From: RGIG8244 sp045639325
GTDB lineage: Bacteria; Verrucomicrobiota; Lentisphaeria; Victivallales; UBA1829
Direction of reading: 5' to 3'
Assembly (NCBI GenBank): GCA_045639325.1
Contig: JAZUCU010000055.1
Span: 1-64,000, forward strand
DNA length: 64,000 nt
Shown here: positions 25,691 to 35,279 of the stretch, piece after piece
Layout of the letters: every line of letters starts with the position of its first letter
Position numbering within the stretch: the first letter of the stretch is position 1
Made by a program: the position numbers and the translations under genes
Notes under the pieces: model-generated
Databases searched by the model: none
What the model saw: only the letters and a program-made list of their open reading frames with translations
What the model was told of the DNA's origin: nothing

Positions 25691-26467
25691 TTACTTTTCA
25701 GGATGGAAATATTTGTATTCCAGCTTGTAAGAATAATCTGTATCGCCGAAACGCACATGGGGATTTTTCTCATTGCTTGCGTGTCCGTCTGCCCACAGCA
25801 TATTGCTGGAACCAACCCAGTTCTGAGCGGCTTTCCCGCCACTGTGGGGGGATGCAAGATGGACAATGTAGCTGTCTTTCGGGTAACGGTAAGGACAGAA
25901 ATAGAAGTATCCGCTCCGTTTGCCGGAGACGACGGTTGTACCTTCGGAAAACATGATCTTGGTGGATGCTCTTTTGATTCGTGTCATATTGAAGAGCTGA
26001 TATGCTTTGTTTTCATTGGGCGCAAATCCGCCGAAATAAGTTCCATTGTAAGCGTAACTCAAAAGATAGGAATTGCTGCCATTGGAAGCAGTCAGAGGAG
26101 TGTAAAATCCGCCGGAGGAATGGGGCAATGTTTGAAGATAATTACACTGTGGGTAAGCTGTCGGGCATGCAAAGGTATTGCCTTTGATTTTATAGAGGCT
26201 GTTCAATTGATTGATCCAAGTATTGGATGCGGCATCGGCAGAATTCTTTGTCATGGCCGCTTTGGAAAGCGGGATGGCATAATTCTGGAAATCAGAAGAA
26301 TAGGAGATCGTTCCCAAGCCGATCTGTTTCATGTTGTTGAGACAGTTGGATGTATTGGCAATTTCCTTTGTTTTCTGCAATGCCGGGAGCAGCATGGATG
26401 CCAGAATGGAGATAATTGCAATCACAACCAGCAATTCGATCAGCGTAAAGCCATACTTGTTTTTCAT
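25691..26467 (-). CDS. Prepilin-type N-terminal methylation protein (pseudopilin-like), 2nd copy
   Basis: This 258-residue protein starts MKNKYG then FTLIELLVVIAIISILAS, a clean class III signal with Glu at +5. The globular part contains NMLWADGH near residue 230, the DG motif that marks the H-X9-DG/DUF1559-like family. It has AAGGAG nine bases before ATG. It lies between the heparinase-like gene (21 bp away) and the 1263-residue LamG/CBM9 gene (12 bp), so it is translated with secreted polysaccharide-degrading proteins. Confidence 0.88.
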   Translation of the reverse strand: MKNKYGFTLIELLVVIAIISILASMLLPALQKTKEIANTSNCLNNMKQIGLGTISYSSDFQNYAIPLSKAAMTKNSADAASNTWINQLNSLYKIKGNTFACPTAYPQCNYLQTLPHSSGGFYTPLTASNGSNSYLLSYAYNGTYFGGFAPNENKAYQLFNMTRIKRASTKIMFSEGTTVVSGKRSGYFYFCPYRYPKDSYIVHLASPHSGGKAAQNWVGSSNMLWADGHASNEKNPHVRFGDTDYSYKLEYKYFHPEK

Positions 26468-26488
26468 GTTGTAAAACTCCTTATTTTA

Positions 26489-28378
26489 TTATTTTTTCTT
26501 AAAATCAAAATTCAGTTTCCAGCTGCCGGATTTTTCGATTTCACCGGCAAGTTCGATCCGCCACAATTTGCCCCAGGTCTTCTTCAGTTTGGAATCCAGA
26601 CGGACTTCTTCCGAAACTTCCACGATCTTCAAGCCGCTGACATTCAAAGTGCCCTGTTTCCATTTGAGTTCGGATGCTGTGAAAGAATCCGGAGAGACGG
26701 CGGTATATAAGGAAATCTCCACTTTCTTCTTTCCGGAAACTTCGGCTGTATCAACAATTTCCACTGCCCCGGTCTTGCGGTCGAGGGTAAGTTCACGTTT
26801 GAGTTTTTTAACTCCGGCAGAAGCAGGATAGGCTTTATCCAGATTGACTGCTGCCACGGAATCGCCGGACATGGTGAGGATCGATTTATAATTTTCGCCG
26901 TACTCCTGCATGACACCGGAAAAACGTGGTGCATTATGCCCCTGCGCTCCCAGATTCCAGATATCGTACCGCTGGGAACTGAAGGTTTTTGCCGAGTAGA
27001 TGCCAACCCCCACGTCTGCAACCAGTGTTTTGCCTTTGCGTATCAGTACAAAGTTGCCCAGGTCGTTATGGTTATGACTTTCTGCATTGTGACCGCCCTT
27101 GAGAGAAACAATGGTTCCTTTTTCCGGCGATTCTGTTTTTTCACGCAGAATAACAAGGCCCATATACTGCCAGAAGTTGACCGCAGCAAAAGAATCTTTG
27201 ACCGGTTTTACGGATTCCGCAGCGGCAAACGTGTAGATCAGATTATAGTCCAATTCAGAAGCACGCCCCAACTCACCTTTCGTGCGCTGCGCCATCGACA
27301 TAAGCAGGGGACTGTTGATCCGTTTGGATACATACTGCAAATATTCAGAAGCTATTTTTACATTCTTGACGGAATCGCTGACACTCAGAAATTCCTTGCC
27401 GAAAAGGTTCATCCCCGCAGGAAATTCACACATCCGGCGCAATTTTTCATCCCGGAACATCTTTCCGCCAAGGTGAAGACGGTGATCGATCATATCCAGA
27501 TGCTGCACATATTTCCCGACGGAATGACCCCAATAGCTGGGGCCTTCGTTACAGCCGCCATCCGCAGTATATCGGTCATAAAAACGATGGATAATGGTCA
27601 GATATTTATGCAGGAATTTTGCCTGACGTTCCGGCTGACCTTCCAGAAGATAGATTGCCGCACCGTTCAGGTTGGAAGCACACCAGGTTGTCCAGTTGTT
27701 GTAACCGCCGAACCACCAGGTATTTTTGTCATTGAGTTTTTCCGCCGGTTCGATAATGCGGCGCATGAGTTCCATTTTGAGACGTTTGACCAATGCAGGA
27801 GAGACCTTTGTCAATTCCGGTTCCAGCAGTTCCAGAACATCGGTCAGAATTTTACCGGTGGAAGCATTGAACAAGTCGACCTGGAAACGGGTGGGATCCG
27901 GGAACGGTTCGTTAGGCGGCAGCCATTCATGCGCAGGGATACACCATGCAGGTTCGGAAAGGATCTGCCAGATACCTTCAATGATTTCATCCATGAAACG
28001 GCCGGAATATTCGCAACATTCCGCAATGGTCAGAGAGATCAATTTAGCACGTTTGAAGAAGTAAGGCGTCTGATAACTGACCCGGTCTCCTTTGCGCTGA
28101 AACTCCATATATTGGCGGGCAGTCAGAAGGGGCCAGGGCTTTTTCAGGTCATTTTCCGCTCTGGAAATCCATTCTTTGCGAAGAGATTCCGGTAATTTAC
28201 TCCATTCTTTCCGATTGGATGCAGGCGGGAAAAATGGTTTGTACGGATACTTTTTCAATCGGGTAAGAATTTCTTCCTGTGTAGGAAATTCAACGGACTG
28301 TACTTTCTGTTTTTCATAACCGCAAGCCATAGTCAATACTCCTGTTAAAAATATGACAGATAATAATTTTTTCTTCAC
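26489..28378 (-). CDS. Secreted heparinase II/III-like polysaccharide lyase
   Basis: This 629-residue protein has an N-terminal signal (LLSVIFLTGVLTMA followed by Cys). A helical toroid region spans about 60-360, with a conserved YNNWTTWCASN and a DGGCNEGPSYWGHS segment. A C-terminal beta domain begins near residue 395 with SHNHNDLGNFVL, the metal-site motif of the heparinase II/III family. Such lyases or hydrolases cut uronic-acid polysaccharides such as heparin, alginate or related glycans; the substrate is not predictable. The cysteine could be lipidated, but the lipobox is poor. The start is GTG, overlapping the LacI stop by 4 bp, with AAAGG six bases upstream. Confidence 0.85.
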   Translation of the reverse strand: MKKKLLSVIFLTGVLTMACGYEKQKVQSVEFPTQEEILTRLKKYPYKPFFPPASNRKEWSKLPESLRKEWISRAENDLKKPWPLLTARQYMEFQRKGDRVSYQTPYFFKRAKLISLTIAECCEYSGRFMDEIIEGIWQILSEPAWCIPAHEWLPPNEPFPDPTRFQVDLFNASTGKILTDVLELLEPELTKVSPALVKRLKMELMRRIIEPAEKLNDKNTWWFGGYNNWTTWCASNLNGAAIYLLEGQPERQAKFLHKYLTIIHRFYDRYTADGGCNEGPSYWGHSVGKYVQHLDMIDHRLHLGGKMFRDEKLRRMCEFPAGMNLFGKEFLSVSDSVKNVKIASEYLQYVSKRINSPLLMSMAQRTKGELGRASELDYNLIYTFAAAESVKPVKDSFAAVNFWQYMGLVILREKTESPEKGTIVSLKGGHNAESHNHNDLGNFVLIRKGKTLVADVGVGIYSAKTFSSQRYDIWNLGAQGHNAPRFSGVMQEYGENYKSILTMSGDSVAAVNLDKAYPASAGVKKLKRELTLDRKTGAVEIVDTAEVSGKKKVEISLYTAVSPDSFTASELKWKQGTLNVSGLKIVEVSEEVRLDSKLKKTWGKLWRIELAGEIEKSGSWKLNFDFKKK

Positions 28379-29430
28379 TTTACACCTTTACTTTCTGTAT
28401 TTGCACGTTCAGAAACAGATTCCCGTACCAGTAACGATACCGGCAGCAGGTTTCCATCCGCAGAACTATTGTTTTTTCCTTCGACCTTGTCAATAATGGA
28501 ATCGGTGGTAATCATACCCATTTTTTCAAAATCCTGCGTGATCGTTGAAAGCATGGGGAAGGATACTTCCGAAATCATGGATCCGCCGAAACCGATCAGA
28601 GAGAACCGTTCCGGCACCCGGCAGCCATTGTAAACAGCAATGTTGTTCAATGCCACTGCCAATGCATCGGATTCACAGATCACGCCATCCACATTTTTCT
28701 TCAGCAAGGACTGAAGGATGGATGTCATATACTTCAAATCCTGTGCACGGGAGTAATCAAAACTCAAACTCAAGGGTTTTTTCACTTCCGGATAATATGC
28801 CCGCATACCATCTTCAAAACCAGAAAAACGACGGTGTTTGAACTCAATTTCTTTCAATTCCGTTTTCTCACCCGCATACACATACGCAACGTTTTGGTGT
28901 CCGCTTTCCCGGAGATGCCGGACCGCTGAATGGATTCCCGCAGCATCATCAGTTGTAACGCCGATTCCGCCCGGATTGCTTAAATTCACCGTGCCATAAG
29001 GAATGTTTTCCTGTTCCAGTAATTTAACAAACGGCGCAAGCTGTTCCAGTTGGCAGATATGGAAAATCACACCGGCAACACGCCATCCTAAAAGTTTACG
29101 GATCAATTTTTCCGGTGAATCACCAATATGGTGAACAGTCAACGTATAACCCCGTGCATTGGCAGCTTCAATGACACCGTTCTGAATTCTGCCCATGTAT
29201 TCCACAGTACCCATATCTGAATGGACAAATGCCAGAACATGACTGTGTTTTTTACCGATTGATGCCGCCATTTGATTTTTATGGTAACCAAGACGTTTTG
29301 CCGCCGCCAGAATTTTTTCCCGCGTTTCCGGACGCAGCGTTTTCGCACGGGGATGATCATTCAATACCTGGGAAACAGAACATAAATTGATCCCCGTTTC
29401 TCTGGATAAATCTTTTAATGTTACAGCCAT
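28375..29430 (-). CDS. LacI-family transcriptional regulator
   Basis: This 351-residue regulator has the LacI helix-turn-helix at residues 3-23 (VTLKDLSRETGINLCSVSQVL), the hinge AKRLGYHKNQMAASI, and a periplasmic-binding-protein-like effector domain (about 62-340, with the GFGGS strand typical of the family). It would bind a palindromic operator and respond to a sugar. The ATG at 29430 with AAGGA nine bases upstream is preferred over a TTG at 29439. It lies inside the operon it probably controls, 19 bp after the GH42-like gene, and a LacI-type palindrome sits at that operon's promoter (31456-31467). Confidence 0.93.
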   Translation of the reverse strand: MAVTLKDLSRETGINLCSVSQVLNDHPRAKTLRPETREKILAAAKRLGYHKNQMAASIGKKHSHVLAFVHSDMGTVEYMGRIQNGVIEAANARGYTLTVHHIGDSPEKLIRKLLGWRVAGVIFHICQLEQLAPFVKLLEQENIPYGTVNLSNPGGIGVTTDDAAGIHSAVRHLRESGHQNVAYVYAGEKTELKEIEFKHRRFSGFEDGMRAYYPEVKKPLSLSFDYSRAQDLKYMTSILQSLLKKNVDGVICESDALAVALNNIAVYNGCRVPERFSLIGFGGSMISEVSFPMLSTITQDFEKMGMITTDSIIDKVEGKNNSSADGNLLPVSLLVRESVSERANTESKGVK

Positions 29431-29449
29431 TGAAATCAATCCTTATTGT

Positions 29450-31417
29450 TTATGCAAATTCGACAACCGCCAGACCATAACCGCAAATTCGGGGAACGGT
29501 AAAGAATACGTGATCGCCTTCCTGCGTAAAGGGTATTTCTTCTTCCGCAGGTGCCATGCAGACACGTTTGACTTTCTTACCATCAAGGCGTAATTTGAGC
29601 TTGATATTGCAAATTTCAAACGCATCTTCCACAATCAGCATTTCCCCGCGTTTTTCCGGAAGATAATTCAACAGGTGTACCATCCGGCGACCGGGTTGTT
29701 CCGATACGATCGCACGGGCAAAAGAGGGGAAGCCTGATTCCACTTTCAATAACGGATCCGCAAGCAGATAATCAATCATCGCCTGGCAGATATTGCGCAA
29801 TTCCACCGATGCCGCTGTGTTGTATCCGTCAAACAGTTTCCCGGAACAATATGCCACCTGATCGGTGAAGGTCACAAACGGCAAATTCGTCACTTTTTCC
29901 GGCGGCGTATAGAAGTAGGAATACACACCATCCCATTTCTGATCGTAATAAGGCGCAATTATTTTCCCTGCAACCGTTGTACCGGGTAGAATTTCCGTTT
30001 CCATGCAATCCGAATTGACAGCCAGCGGCAATGCAGGGATGATGTTCTGCCAATCACCTGTCATGGTGAAATAGGCAGGACGGAATGTTTTCTCATTTTT
30101 GAACTTGACTCCCCACTCTTTTTCAAAGCAGAATTCCGTTTTTGCAGGGTCAAGTCCGGATTCCCCGGTAGCAAGAATCTTTCCGCCGGATTGGAGATAA
30201 TCTTCAACTTTTTTCCGGAGAACATCAGTCAGAAGTATTTCATCCGGAAGAACAATCACTTTGTATTTTGACCAATCCGCTTCCGCATCAATACAATCAA
30301 ACTGCATCTTCAATTCGCAGAACATGCGGACGGCAGATTTGATGCTGAAAGAACCGTAAGGATCGGGTATATAAACAGCCAGATCCACCGGATTGACCGC
30401 ACCACGATACCAGGGATCGTACTGTTTCAATGTACTGTAAATCTTCTTGACACGATCCTGAATTCCGGAATAATATACACCGCTGGGGTGAATGTGATCG
30501 CCGATATTGGGACGCATCCCGTTGGCAAGCCCGTAGAAAAGGTCATATTCCACTGCCGCATCGGTCCGGAGACTGCCGAAATCACCCCAGGCATAAAATC
30601 TGCCGGTCATGTTGAATACCGGTTCATCTTTTACCACTGTCCGCAGATAACGCGCCTGAATGGGCAGGGCATCATACCCCCAGGAGGGATAAGTGGGCAG
30701 ACATTCACATTCCAGATAAGAACCGTATTTCAGGTTGTCACGGGGAGAAAGACCGAGGAAATACAGGAGAAGATCATTCTTTCGCGGCTCCACAATGTTT
30801 GAAATATCAGCAGCAAGTCTTTGTGCGGATAAACGGGCAAATGCCGCTGCATCCTGATCATTTTCCGGATCCATACCCAACTTTTTCATGCCTTCGATAC
30901 AATGATGGCAATAGCAGGGGAACGCATTGAAGCTGTCAAGGAGAAATCCGGAAACCGGATATTTTCCTTTGACTTCCCGGATCAGACTGAGAATGTAATC
31001 ACGATAGGGCGAATTGATGCACATGATCCGCGCATACGGTGTAATCATTGTTCCAAGTATTTCAGGGTGAAAGAAATTGCCATCTTTGCCAAGTTGACAC
31101 CATTCCGGATGGACAACTCCGTCTTCGTTGCTCAAACCGCAATTCAGGTATGCAGTCACCTTGATTCCCTGCTTGATACAGGCGGATACCATGTCGCCGA
31201 AATAATCATATCCCGGCTTGAGAGAGGGGTGCCGGATTCCGATTTTAGTATCATAATAGCAGAACCCCTGATTGCATTTTGCATGAAATCCAACCAATTC
31301 CGCCCCGGTATCTTTCACCTGACGGGCGAAAGAGTCGGCATCGAAATTGTGTCCGACGTTATGACAAGCCTGCATGGTATGATTATCGAAAAACAAAACA
31401 TATTCCGGTTTAATCAT
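29450..31417 (-). CDS. GH42/beta-galactosidase-like glycosidase (cytoplasmic)
   Basis: This 655-residue protein has an N-terminal TIM barrel (about 1-330: VGFHAKCNQGFCYYDT, IKVTAYLNCGLS, VSGFLLDSFNAFPCYCHHC) and a beta-galactosidase trimerisation-like domain (about 360-550, with YLQSGGKILATGESG). A small C-terminal beta domain ends at GYGLAVVEFA. There is no signal peptide. The fold suggests a retaining glycosidase acting on imported sugars, but the catalytic pair is not placed with confidence. AGGAG is six bases before the ATG at 31417; the longer frame to 31516 would begin upstream of the promoter and is rejected. It is the first gene of the LacI-controlled operon. Confidence 0.75.
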   Translation of the reverse strand: MIKPEYVLFFDNHTMQACHNVGHNFDADSFARQVKDTGAELVGFHAKCNQGFCYYDTKIGIRHPSLKPGYDYFGDMVSACIKQGIKVTAYLNCGLSNEDGVVHPEWCQLGKDGNFFHPEILGTMITPYARIMCINSPYRDYILSLIREVKGKYPVSGFLLDSFNAFPCYCHHCIEGMKKLGMDPENDQDAAAFARLSAQRLAADISNIVEPRKNDLLLYFLGLSPRDNLKYGSYLECECLPTYPSWGYDALPIQARYLRTVVKDEPVFNMTGRFYAWGDFGSLRTDAAVEYDLFYGLANGMRPNIGDHIHPSGVYYSGIQDRVKKIYSTLKQYDPWYRGAVNPVDLAVYIPDPYGSFSIKSAVRMFCELKMQFDCIDAEADWSKYKVIVLPDEILLTDVLRKKVEDYLQSGGKILATGESGLDPAKTEFCFEKEWGVKFKNEKTFRPAYFTMTGDWQNIIPALPLAVNSDCMETEILPGTTVAGKIIAPYYDQKWDGVYSYFYTPPEKVTNLPFVTFTDQVAYCSGKLFDGYNTAASVELRNICQAMIDYLLADPLLKVESGFPSFARAIVSEQPGRRMVHLLNYLPEKRGEMLIVEDAFEICNIKLKLRLDGKKVKRVCMAPAEEEIPFTQEGDHVFFTVPRICGYGLAVVEFA

Positions 31418-31455
31418 TGAACGCTCCTGAATTCGGTATAAAATAAACTGAGTAG

Positions 31456-31467
31456 CTAAACGTTTAG
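31456..31467. promoter_or_regulatory. LacI-family operator palindrome
   Basis: CTAAACGTTTAG is a perfect 12-bp palindrome with the central CG typical of LacI/GalR operators. It lies nine bases downstream of the -10 box of the promoter at 31476-31504, so a bound repressor would cover the transcription start. The likely ligand is the LacI protein encoded at 28375-29430 in the same operon. Confidence 0.7.
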
Positions 31468-31475
31468 TTTTGGTT

Positions 31476-31504
31476 AAAATACTGCATAAAAAATAAAAAG
31501 TCAA
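31476..31504 (-). promoter_or_regulatory. Sigma70-type promoter of the LacI-controlled glycan operon
   Basis: On the minus strand TTGACT (31499-31504) is followed by a 17-base spacer and TATTTT (31476-31481). Transcription should start near 31469, at the edge of the operator palindrome. Confidence 0.6.
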
Positions 31505-31690
31505 ATTTTTTTTCAAAAATAATCAAAATTAATCCGTCAAAAAGGCATAAATTTGGCAGAATTCCCCGGATTTGACCCGGAAATCAGCAAAAAATGAAAT
31601 ATTTGCAAATAAAATGTTGAAAAAGTAATAATATGCGTTAAATTATAGGACCATATTAAAAAATTGATCAATGGAAAGGATTCAATTAAT

Positions 31691-33073
31691 ATGAAAGTTA
31701 CTTTTTTGGGTGGAGGTTCTTTACGCCTGCTTCCTATTCTCCGCGGAATCTTTCTGAAGACTCCGGAAGTTCTCAAGAATGGGGAAATCCGCCTTGTTGA
31801 TTTGAGTTTGGAACGTGCCGAAGCCGTCGCCAATATGGTCAAAGCATGTCCGGAATATAAAGATATCCAGTGTAAAGTGGTTGTGACAAGCGACGTGGAT
31901 GCCGCATTGGAAGGTACTGATGTTCTTTACCTTACAATGGCAGCGATTCGTGAACCTTCCAATACAAAATCACTTTTCATTGCAGAAGAATACAACTATA
32001 TCACCTCCGACCAATTGTCCGTCAACGGCGCATTTCTTGCATTGCGTATCGGCGGATTTATTTTCTCCCTGGCAAAGAAGCTGGAAAAACTCAGCCCGAA
32101 AGCTCTGATGCTGATTTTTGCAAACCCTGTATCCGTATACAGTTATATGGTCAATGCTCATACAAAGATCCGGGCTCTCGGTATTTGCGGCGGTTTCAAC
32201 AATCACCGCTGGGACCTCACCCGTTTGTGCGGACGGCATGAATTTGACCCCAACTGGAATGTGGTTGCGGCCGGGGTAAATCACTGTTCTTTCATTCTCC
32301 GCGGCGATTATAAGGGCGAAGATCTTTATTCTTCTCTCTTCCCCCGCGTGTTGAACGATTCCTGGAAATGCATTGACTGCAGCAACGCTTCTGCCACTCC
32401 CGAACTTCTGGAAAATGCCATTCTTGACCTTTACAACATGTACCGCAAATTCAATACCATGATTTTCTCTACTGAAACCGATGGTCTGGAACATGTTTCA
32501 AAGGTTCATGGTCGGGCTTTCCGGGAAGCGGAACTCAAACGGGAAACTCCCTTTGATCCGGAAGAAAAAGAACGCCGTCTCCGTATCGCAAGAGATAAAA
32601 GCTTTGCCGAATTCATTGAACTTTCCAAACATCCGGAACAGGTTCAGTGGGATTCCGACGATGGTAAAATCAAACCGGATTTCACTGATATTTCCATTCC
32701 AATTCTTAAAGCACTCTCCGGACATGAAAAAATGCGGATCGTTGCCAGCCGTCCCAACTACGGCGCCGTTGCCGGTATGCCCGAAATGGCTGCATTGGAA
32801 TACACCATGGATTTGCTCGGTGATACCATTACACCCGTTGAAAATCAGTATATTCCGTCTCCCTATCGCGGCTTGATCGCTTCCCTTTCTGAATTCCAGA
32901 CTTTGACCGGGGATGCCATCGCAAAGAACGATCCTGCCATTTTTGCACAGGCATTGGAAGCCTATCCGGTAAATCAGTTCTCTCCGCAGCGTAAAGAATT
33001 CTTTACAAAGATGTTTGACGCTTACTCGGATCTCGATCCCATGTGGCGCAAATCTCTGGATTACCTTTTCTGA
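31691..33073 (+). CDS. GH4-family NAD-dependent glycosidase
   Basis: This 460-residue protein is a family 4 glycoside hydrolase (alpha-glucosidase, alpha-galactosidase or phospho-glycosidase group). These cytoplasmic enzymes use NAD+ and Mn2+ in a redox-elimination mechanism. It shows the N-terminal dinucleotide motif FLGGGS (5-10), an Asp ending strand two (VDLS), the metal-site Cys166 in GICGGFNNH and GVNHCS with His198. The ATG at 31691 has AAAGGA about ten bases upstream; the TTG at 31664 is rejected. It is divergent from the LacI-controlled operon. A phosphorylated substrate would need a PTS or kinase not seen here. Confidence 0.9.
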   Translation: MKVTFLGGGSLRLLPILRGIFLKTPEVLKNGEIRLVDLSLERAEAVANMVKACPEYKDIQCKVVVTSDVDAALEGTDVLYLTMAAIREPSNTKSLFIAEEYNYITSDQLSVNGAFLALRIGGFIFSLAKKLEKLSPKALMLIFANPVSVYSYMVNAHTKIRALGICGGFNNHRWDLTRLCGRHEFDPNWNVVAAGVNHCSFILRGDYKGEDLYSSLFPRVLNDSWKCIDCSNASATPELLENAILDLYNMYRKFNTMIFSTETDGLEHVSKVHGRAFREAELKRETPFDPEEKERRLRIARDKSFAEFIELSKHPEQVQWDSDDGKIKPDFTDISIPILKALSGHEKMRIVASRPNYGAVAGMPEMAALEYTMDLLGDTITPVENQYIPSPYRGLIASLSEFQTLTGDAIAKNDPAIFAQALEAYPVNQFSPQRKEFFTKMFDAYSDLDPMWRKSLDYLF

Positions 33074-33100
33074 TAATCCATAATTAAATACAAAAAAATC

Positions 33101-33146
33101 GCCTCCGGATTGCATGAAATATTTGCAAAACGGAGGCAATTTTTTA
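33101..33146. terminator. Rho-independent terminator between GH4 and waaA
   Basis: GCCTCCG (33101-33107) pairs with CGGAGGC (33131-33137), with an inner TTGCA/TGCAA pair, followed by six T bases. An A-run at 33092-33098 on the other side lets it act in both directions. Confidence 0.88.
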
Positions 33147-33162
33147 TCGGTCAAATCTGATT

Positions 33163-34446
33163 TTATTTCACAGATTCAACAAGAAGATCAAGAGTTTTCT
33201 GCAAAGCACCGCGGTTGGAGAGAATGGTATTTTGTGCCGCATTCCCCAATGCTTTCGCTTTTTCCGGATCCTGCAGATATTCGGTCATGGCAGTCACCAG
33301 CTGACTTTCATTTTCCACAATGCGGACGGCATTATTTTTCTTGAGAGCGTCAAGAGCCTGACGGAAATTTTTGAGTTTGGGACCGCTGATGATCGGTTTA
33401 CCCATTACCGCAGGTTCAATGATATTCTGTCCTTCATCATTGCCTGCCAATGTTTTACCCATGATCACAATATCGGATGACTTGATAAAACCTGCCAATT
33501 CGCCGGTGGTATCAGCCAGTAAGACATCCAATTCGCCATCCGGTGTGCCGCCGAGACTGCGGCGATGATAACGGAATGAGGTACGGGAAAGCATTTTTTC
33601 GATTTCACCGCCCCGTTCAGCATGACGCGGCACCATGACCAATTTTGCATTTTTAACAGTTTCCCGTACTTTTGTAAATGCAGAAATTACAAGGGGTTCT
33701 TCCGGTGAATGTGTGGATGCGGAAATCACAATACCATCGTGAGAAGTTCCGAAAATGGTTGAGAAATCGAACCCTGCACCTTCCGGCGGAGTCTGGTCAA
33801 ATTTAATGTTGCCGGTAACAGTGATTTTCGGATCGATATCCGGAGCAATCACATTCAAACGTTCCTTATCGGTCTGAGTCTGTACGCCGATTGCATCAAA
33901 ACAGCGGAGAACCGGGGCAAAAAATGCGCGGAAACGGCTGTATCCTTTGAAAGATTTATCGGAAATACGGGTATTGACCAGAATGGTTTTCACATTCATT
34001 TTCTTTGCCATGCAAATGAGATTCGGCCACAATTCTGTTTCAAAAATCACCAATGCGGAAGGCTTGATCAGATTCAAAGCAGTACGCACAAATGCAGTTA
34101 AATCAATGGGGCAGAAAATGACAATCACGTTTTCCGGACACTTATTTCTTGCAATTTCCTGTCCAGTCGTAGTCGTCGTACTCAGAATAAATTTCTGATC
34201 CGGCGCCATTTTCACCCATTTATTGAGAACCGTCAGAGCAAGATTTGTTTCCCCCACGCTGACAGCATGAAGCCAGATACCGCCCTGGTATTCCCGGAGC
34301 TGCAATTTTTTCTCATTACTGTAAATCCCGAACCGTTCCCAATAACTGGCTTTGTGTCCGGGACGACGAATCAATTTCCAAATCAGACCGGGGAGAAAGA
34401 ATGGAAATACAAATGGAAAGAAGAATCTGTAAATAAATAACATCAT
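33163..34446 (-). CDS. waaA: 3-deoxy-D-manno-octulosonic acid (Kdo) transferase
   Basis: This 427-residue inner-membrane-associated GT-B glycosyltransferase adds Kdo to lipid A precursors. It has an N-terminal membrane segment (about 3-24), the GGIWLHAVSVGE acceptor-site motif near residue 55, STHSPEE near 240, and the nucleotide-sugar site GKTLAGNDEGQNIIEPAVMGKP (about 332-353). Its length is the family norm. The ATG overlaps the cdsA stop (ATGA). The gene shows that the organism makes LPS. It is the last gene of the envelope operon. Confidence 0.93.
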   Translation of the reverse strand: MMLFIYRFFFPFVFPFFLPGLIWKLIRRPGHKASYWERFGIYSNEKKLQLREYQGGIWLHAVSVGETNLALTVLNKWVKMAPDQKFILSTTTTTGQEIARNKCPENVIVIFCPIDLTAFVRTALNLIKPSALVIFETELWPNLICMAKKMNVKTILVNTRISDKSFKGYSRFRAFFAPVLRCFDAIGVQTQTDKERLNVIAPDIDPKITVTGNIKFDQTPPEGAGFDFSTIFGTSHDGIVISASTHSPEEPLVISAFTKVRETVKNAKLVMVPRHAERGGEIEKMLSRTSFRYHRRSLGGTPDGELDVLLADTTGELAGFIKSSDIVIMGKTLAGNDEGQNIIEPAVMGKPIISGPKLKNFRQALDALKKNNAVRIVENESQLVTAMTEYLQDPEKAKALGNAAQNTILSNRGALQKTLDLLVESVK

Positions 34447-35279
34447 ACGGGGAACACCTTATCTGAGAAATAAATGAACATTGCAAATACAGCACCATTG
34501 ATCAGCAAGCTGTCGACCAGGTCAAAAATACCACCGATACCGGGAAGTACATGACCGGAATCTTTCACGCCGCATGTACGCTTGAATGCAGATTCCGCCA
34601 AATCGCCAGCCATACTGCCGAAGAAGAGAATGGCACCGGCAACCAGAGAAATCCAATGGGGCAGAGAAAAATTACACATGGGCCAGATAAAGTAACTGGC
34701 TGCCATGGCACTGAGAATACCGCCGACTGCGCCTTCGTAGGATTTTCCGGGGCTGATTGCAGGGATCATCTTGTGATTGCCACCCTTGCTCAAGGCATTG
34801 GTGATGGTTCCGACGACGTATGCACCGATATCGGAAATCTTTGTAATCAGAACCAGATACAGGAAAATGTAAGGACTGCAATGGTAAAGATAAGTCAAAA
34901 GCACAATGGGAATTGCAAAGAGAAAATATGCGGCGGAAGAATTGAGAATCGACCGCATGGGATCCACTTGATTTTTGGAAAGCAGGAAGAAATTCCATTG
35001 AATCACAATAAAAATCACACCACAGGCGATGGTGAGATCATACCATTCCAACACAGCAAACAATGCAGTAAATGCTGCAAATGCAGGGGTGATTCTGCGG
35101 TTTGCAGGATTCCCGGAACCATCAAGGATGGTTGTAAATTCCCGCACGGAAAAGTAAGATAAGAGAACGACGAGCAATCCGAATACGGACTGTCCCAGCG
35201 TTCCGTGGTTAAAAATTGCCGTGAAAAACAAAGTCAGTAAGATTACCGTACTGAATGTGCGTTTCAAAAAGGTTTTCAT
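34443..35279 (-). CDS. cdsA: Phosphatidate cytidylyltransferase
   Basis: This 278-residue membrane protein makes CDP-diacylglycerol from phosphatidate and CTP. It has about seven or eight hydrophobic segments and the CdsA signature near the C-terminus (residues 224-250: SAFKRTCGVKDSGHVLPGIGG then DLVDSLL), with the conserved KDSG...GGxxDxxDS pattern. It overlaps the uppS stop by 4 bp and has GGAGG six bases before ATG. The order uppS-cdsA is widely conserved in bacteria. Confidence 0.95.
   Translation of the reverse strand: MKTFLKRTFSTVILLTLFFTAIFNHGTLGQSVFGLLVVLLSYFSVREFTTILDGSGNPANRRITPAFAAFTALFAVLEWYDLTIACGVIFIVIQWNFFLLSKNQVDPMRSILNSSAAYFLFAIPIVLLTYLYHCSPYIFLYLVLITKISDIGAYVVGTITNALSKGGNHKMIPAISPGKSYEGAVGGILSAMAASYFIWPMCNFSLPHWISLVAGAILFFGSMAGDLAESAFKRTCGVKDSGHVLPGIGGIFDLVDSLLINGAVFAMFIYFSDKVFPV

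Noticed and set aside
31594..33129. 16-base repeat ATGAAATATTTGCAAA on both sides of the GH4 gene
   Set aside because: One copy is the loop of the terminator at 33101-33146 and the other lies in A/T-rich leader. A 16-base match of such composition can arise by chance in 64 kb.
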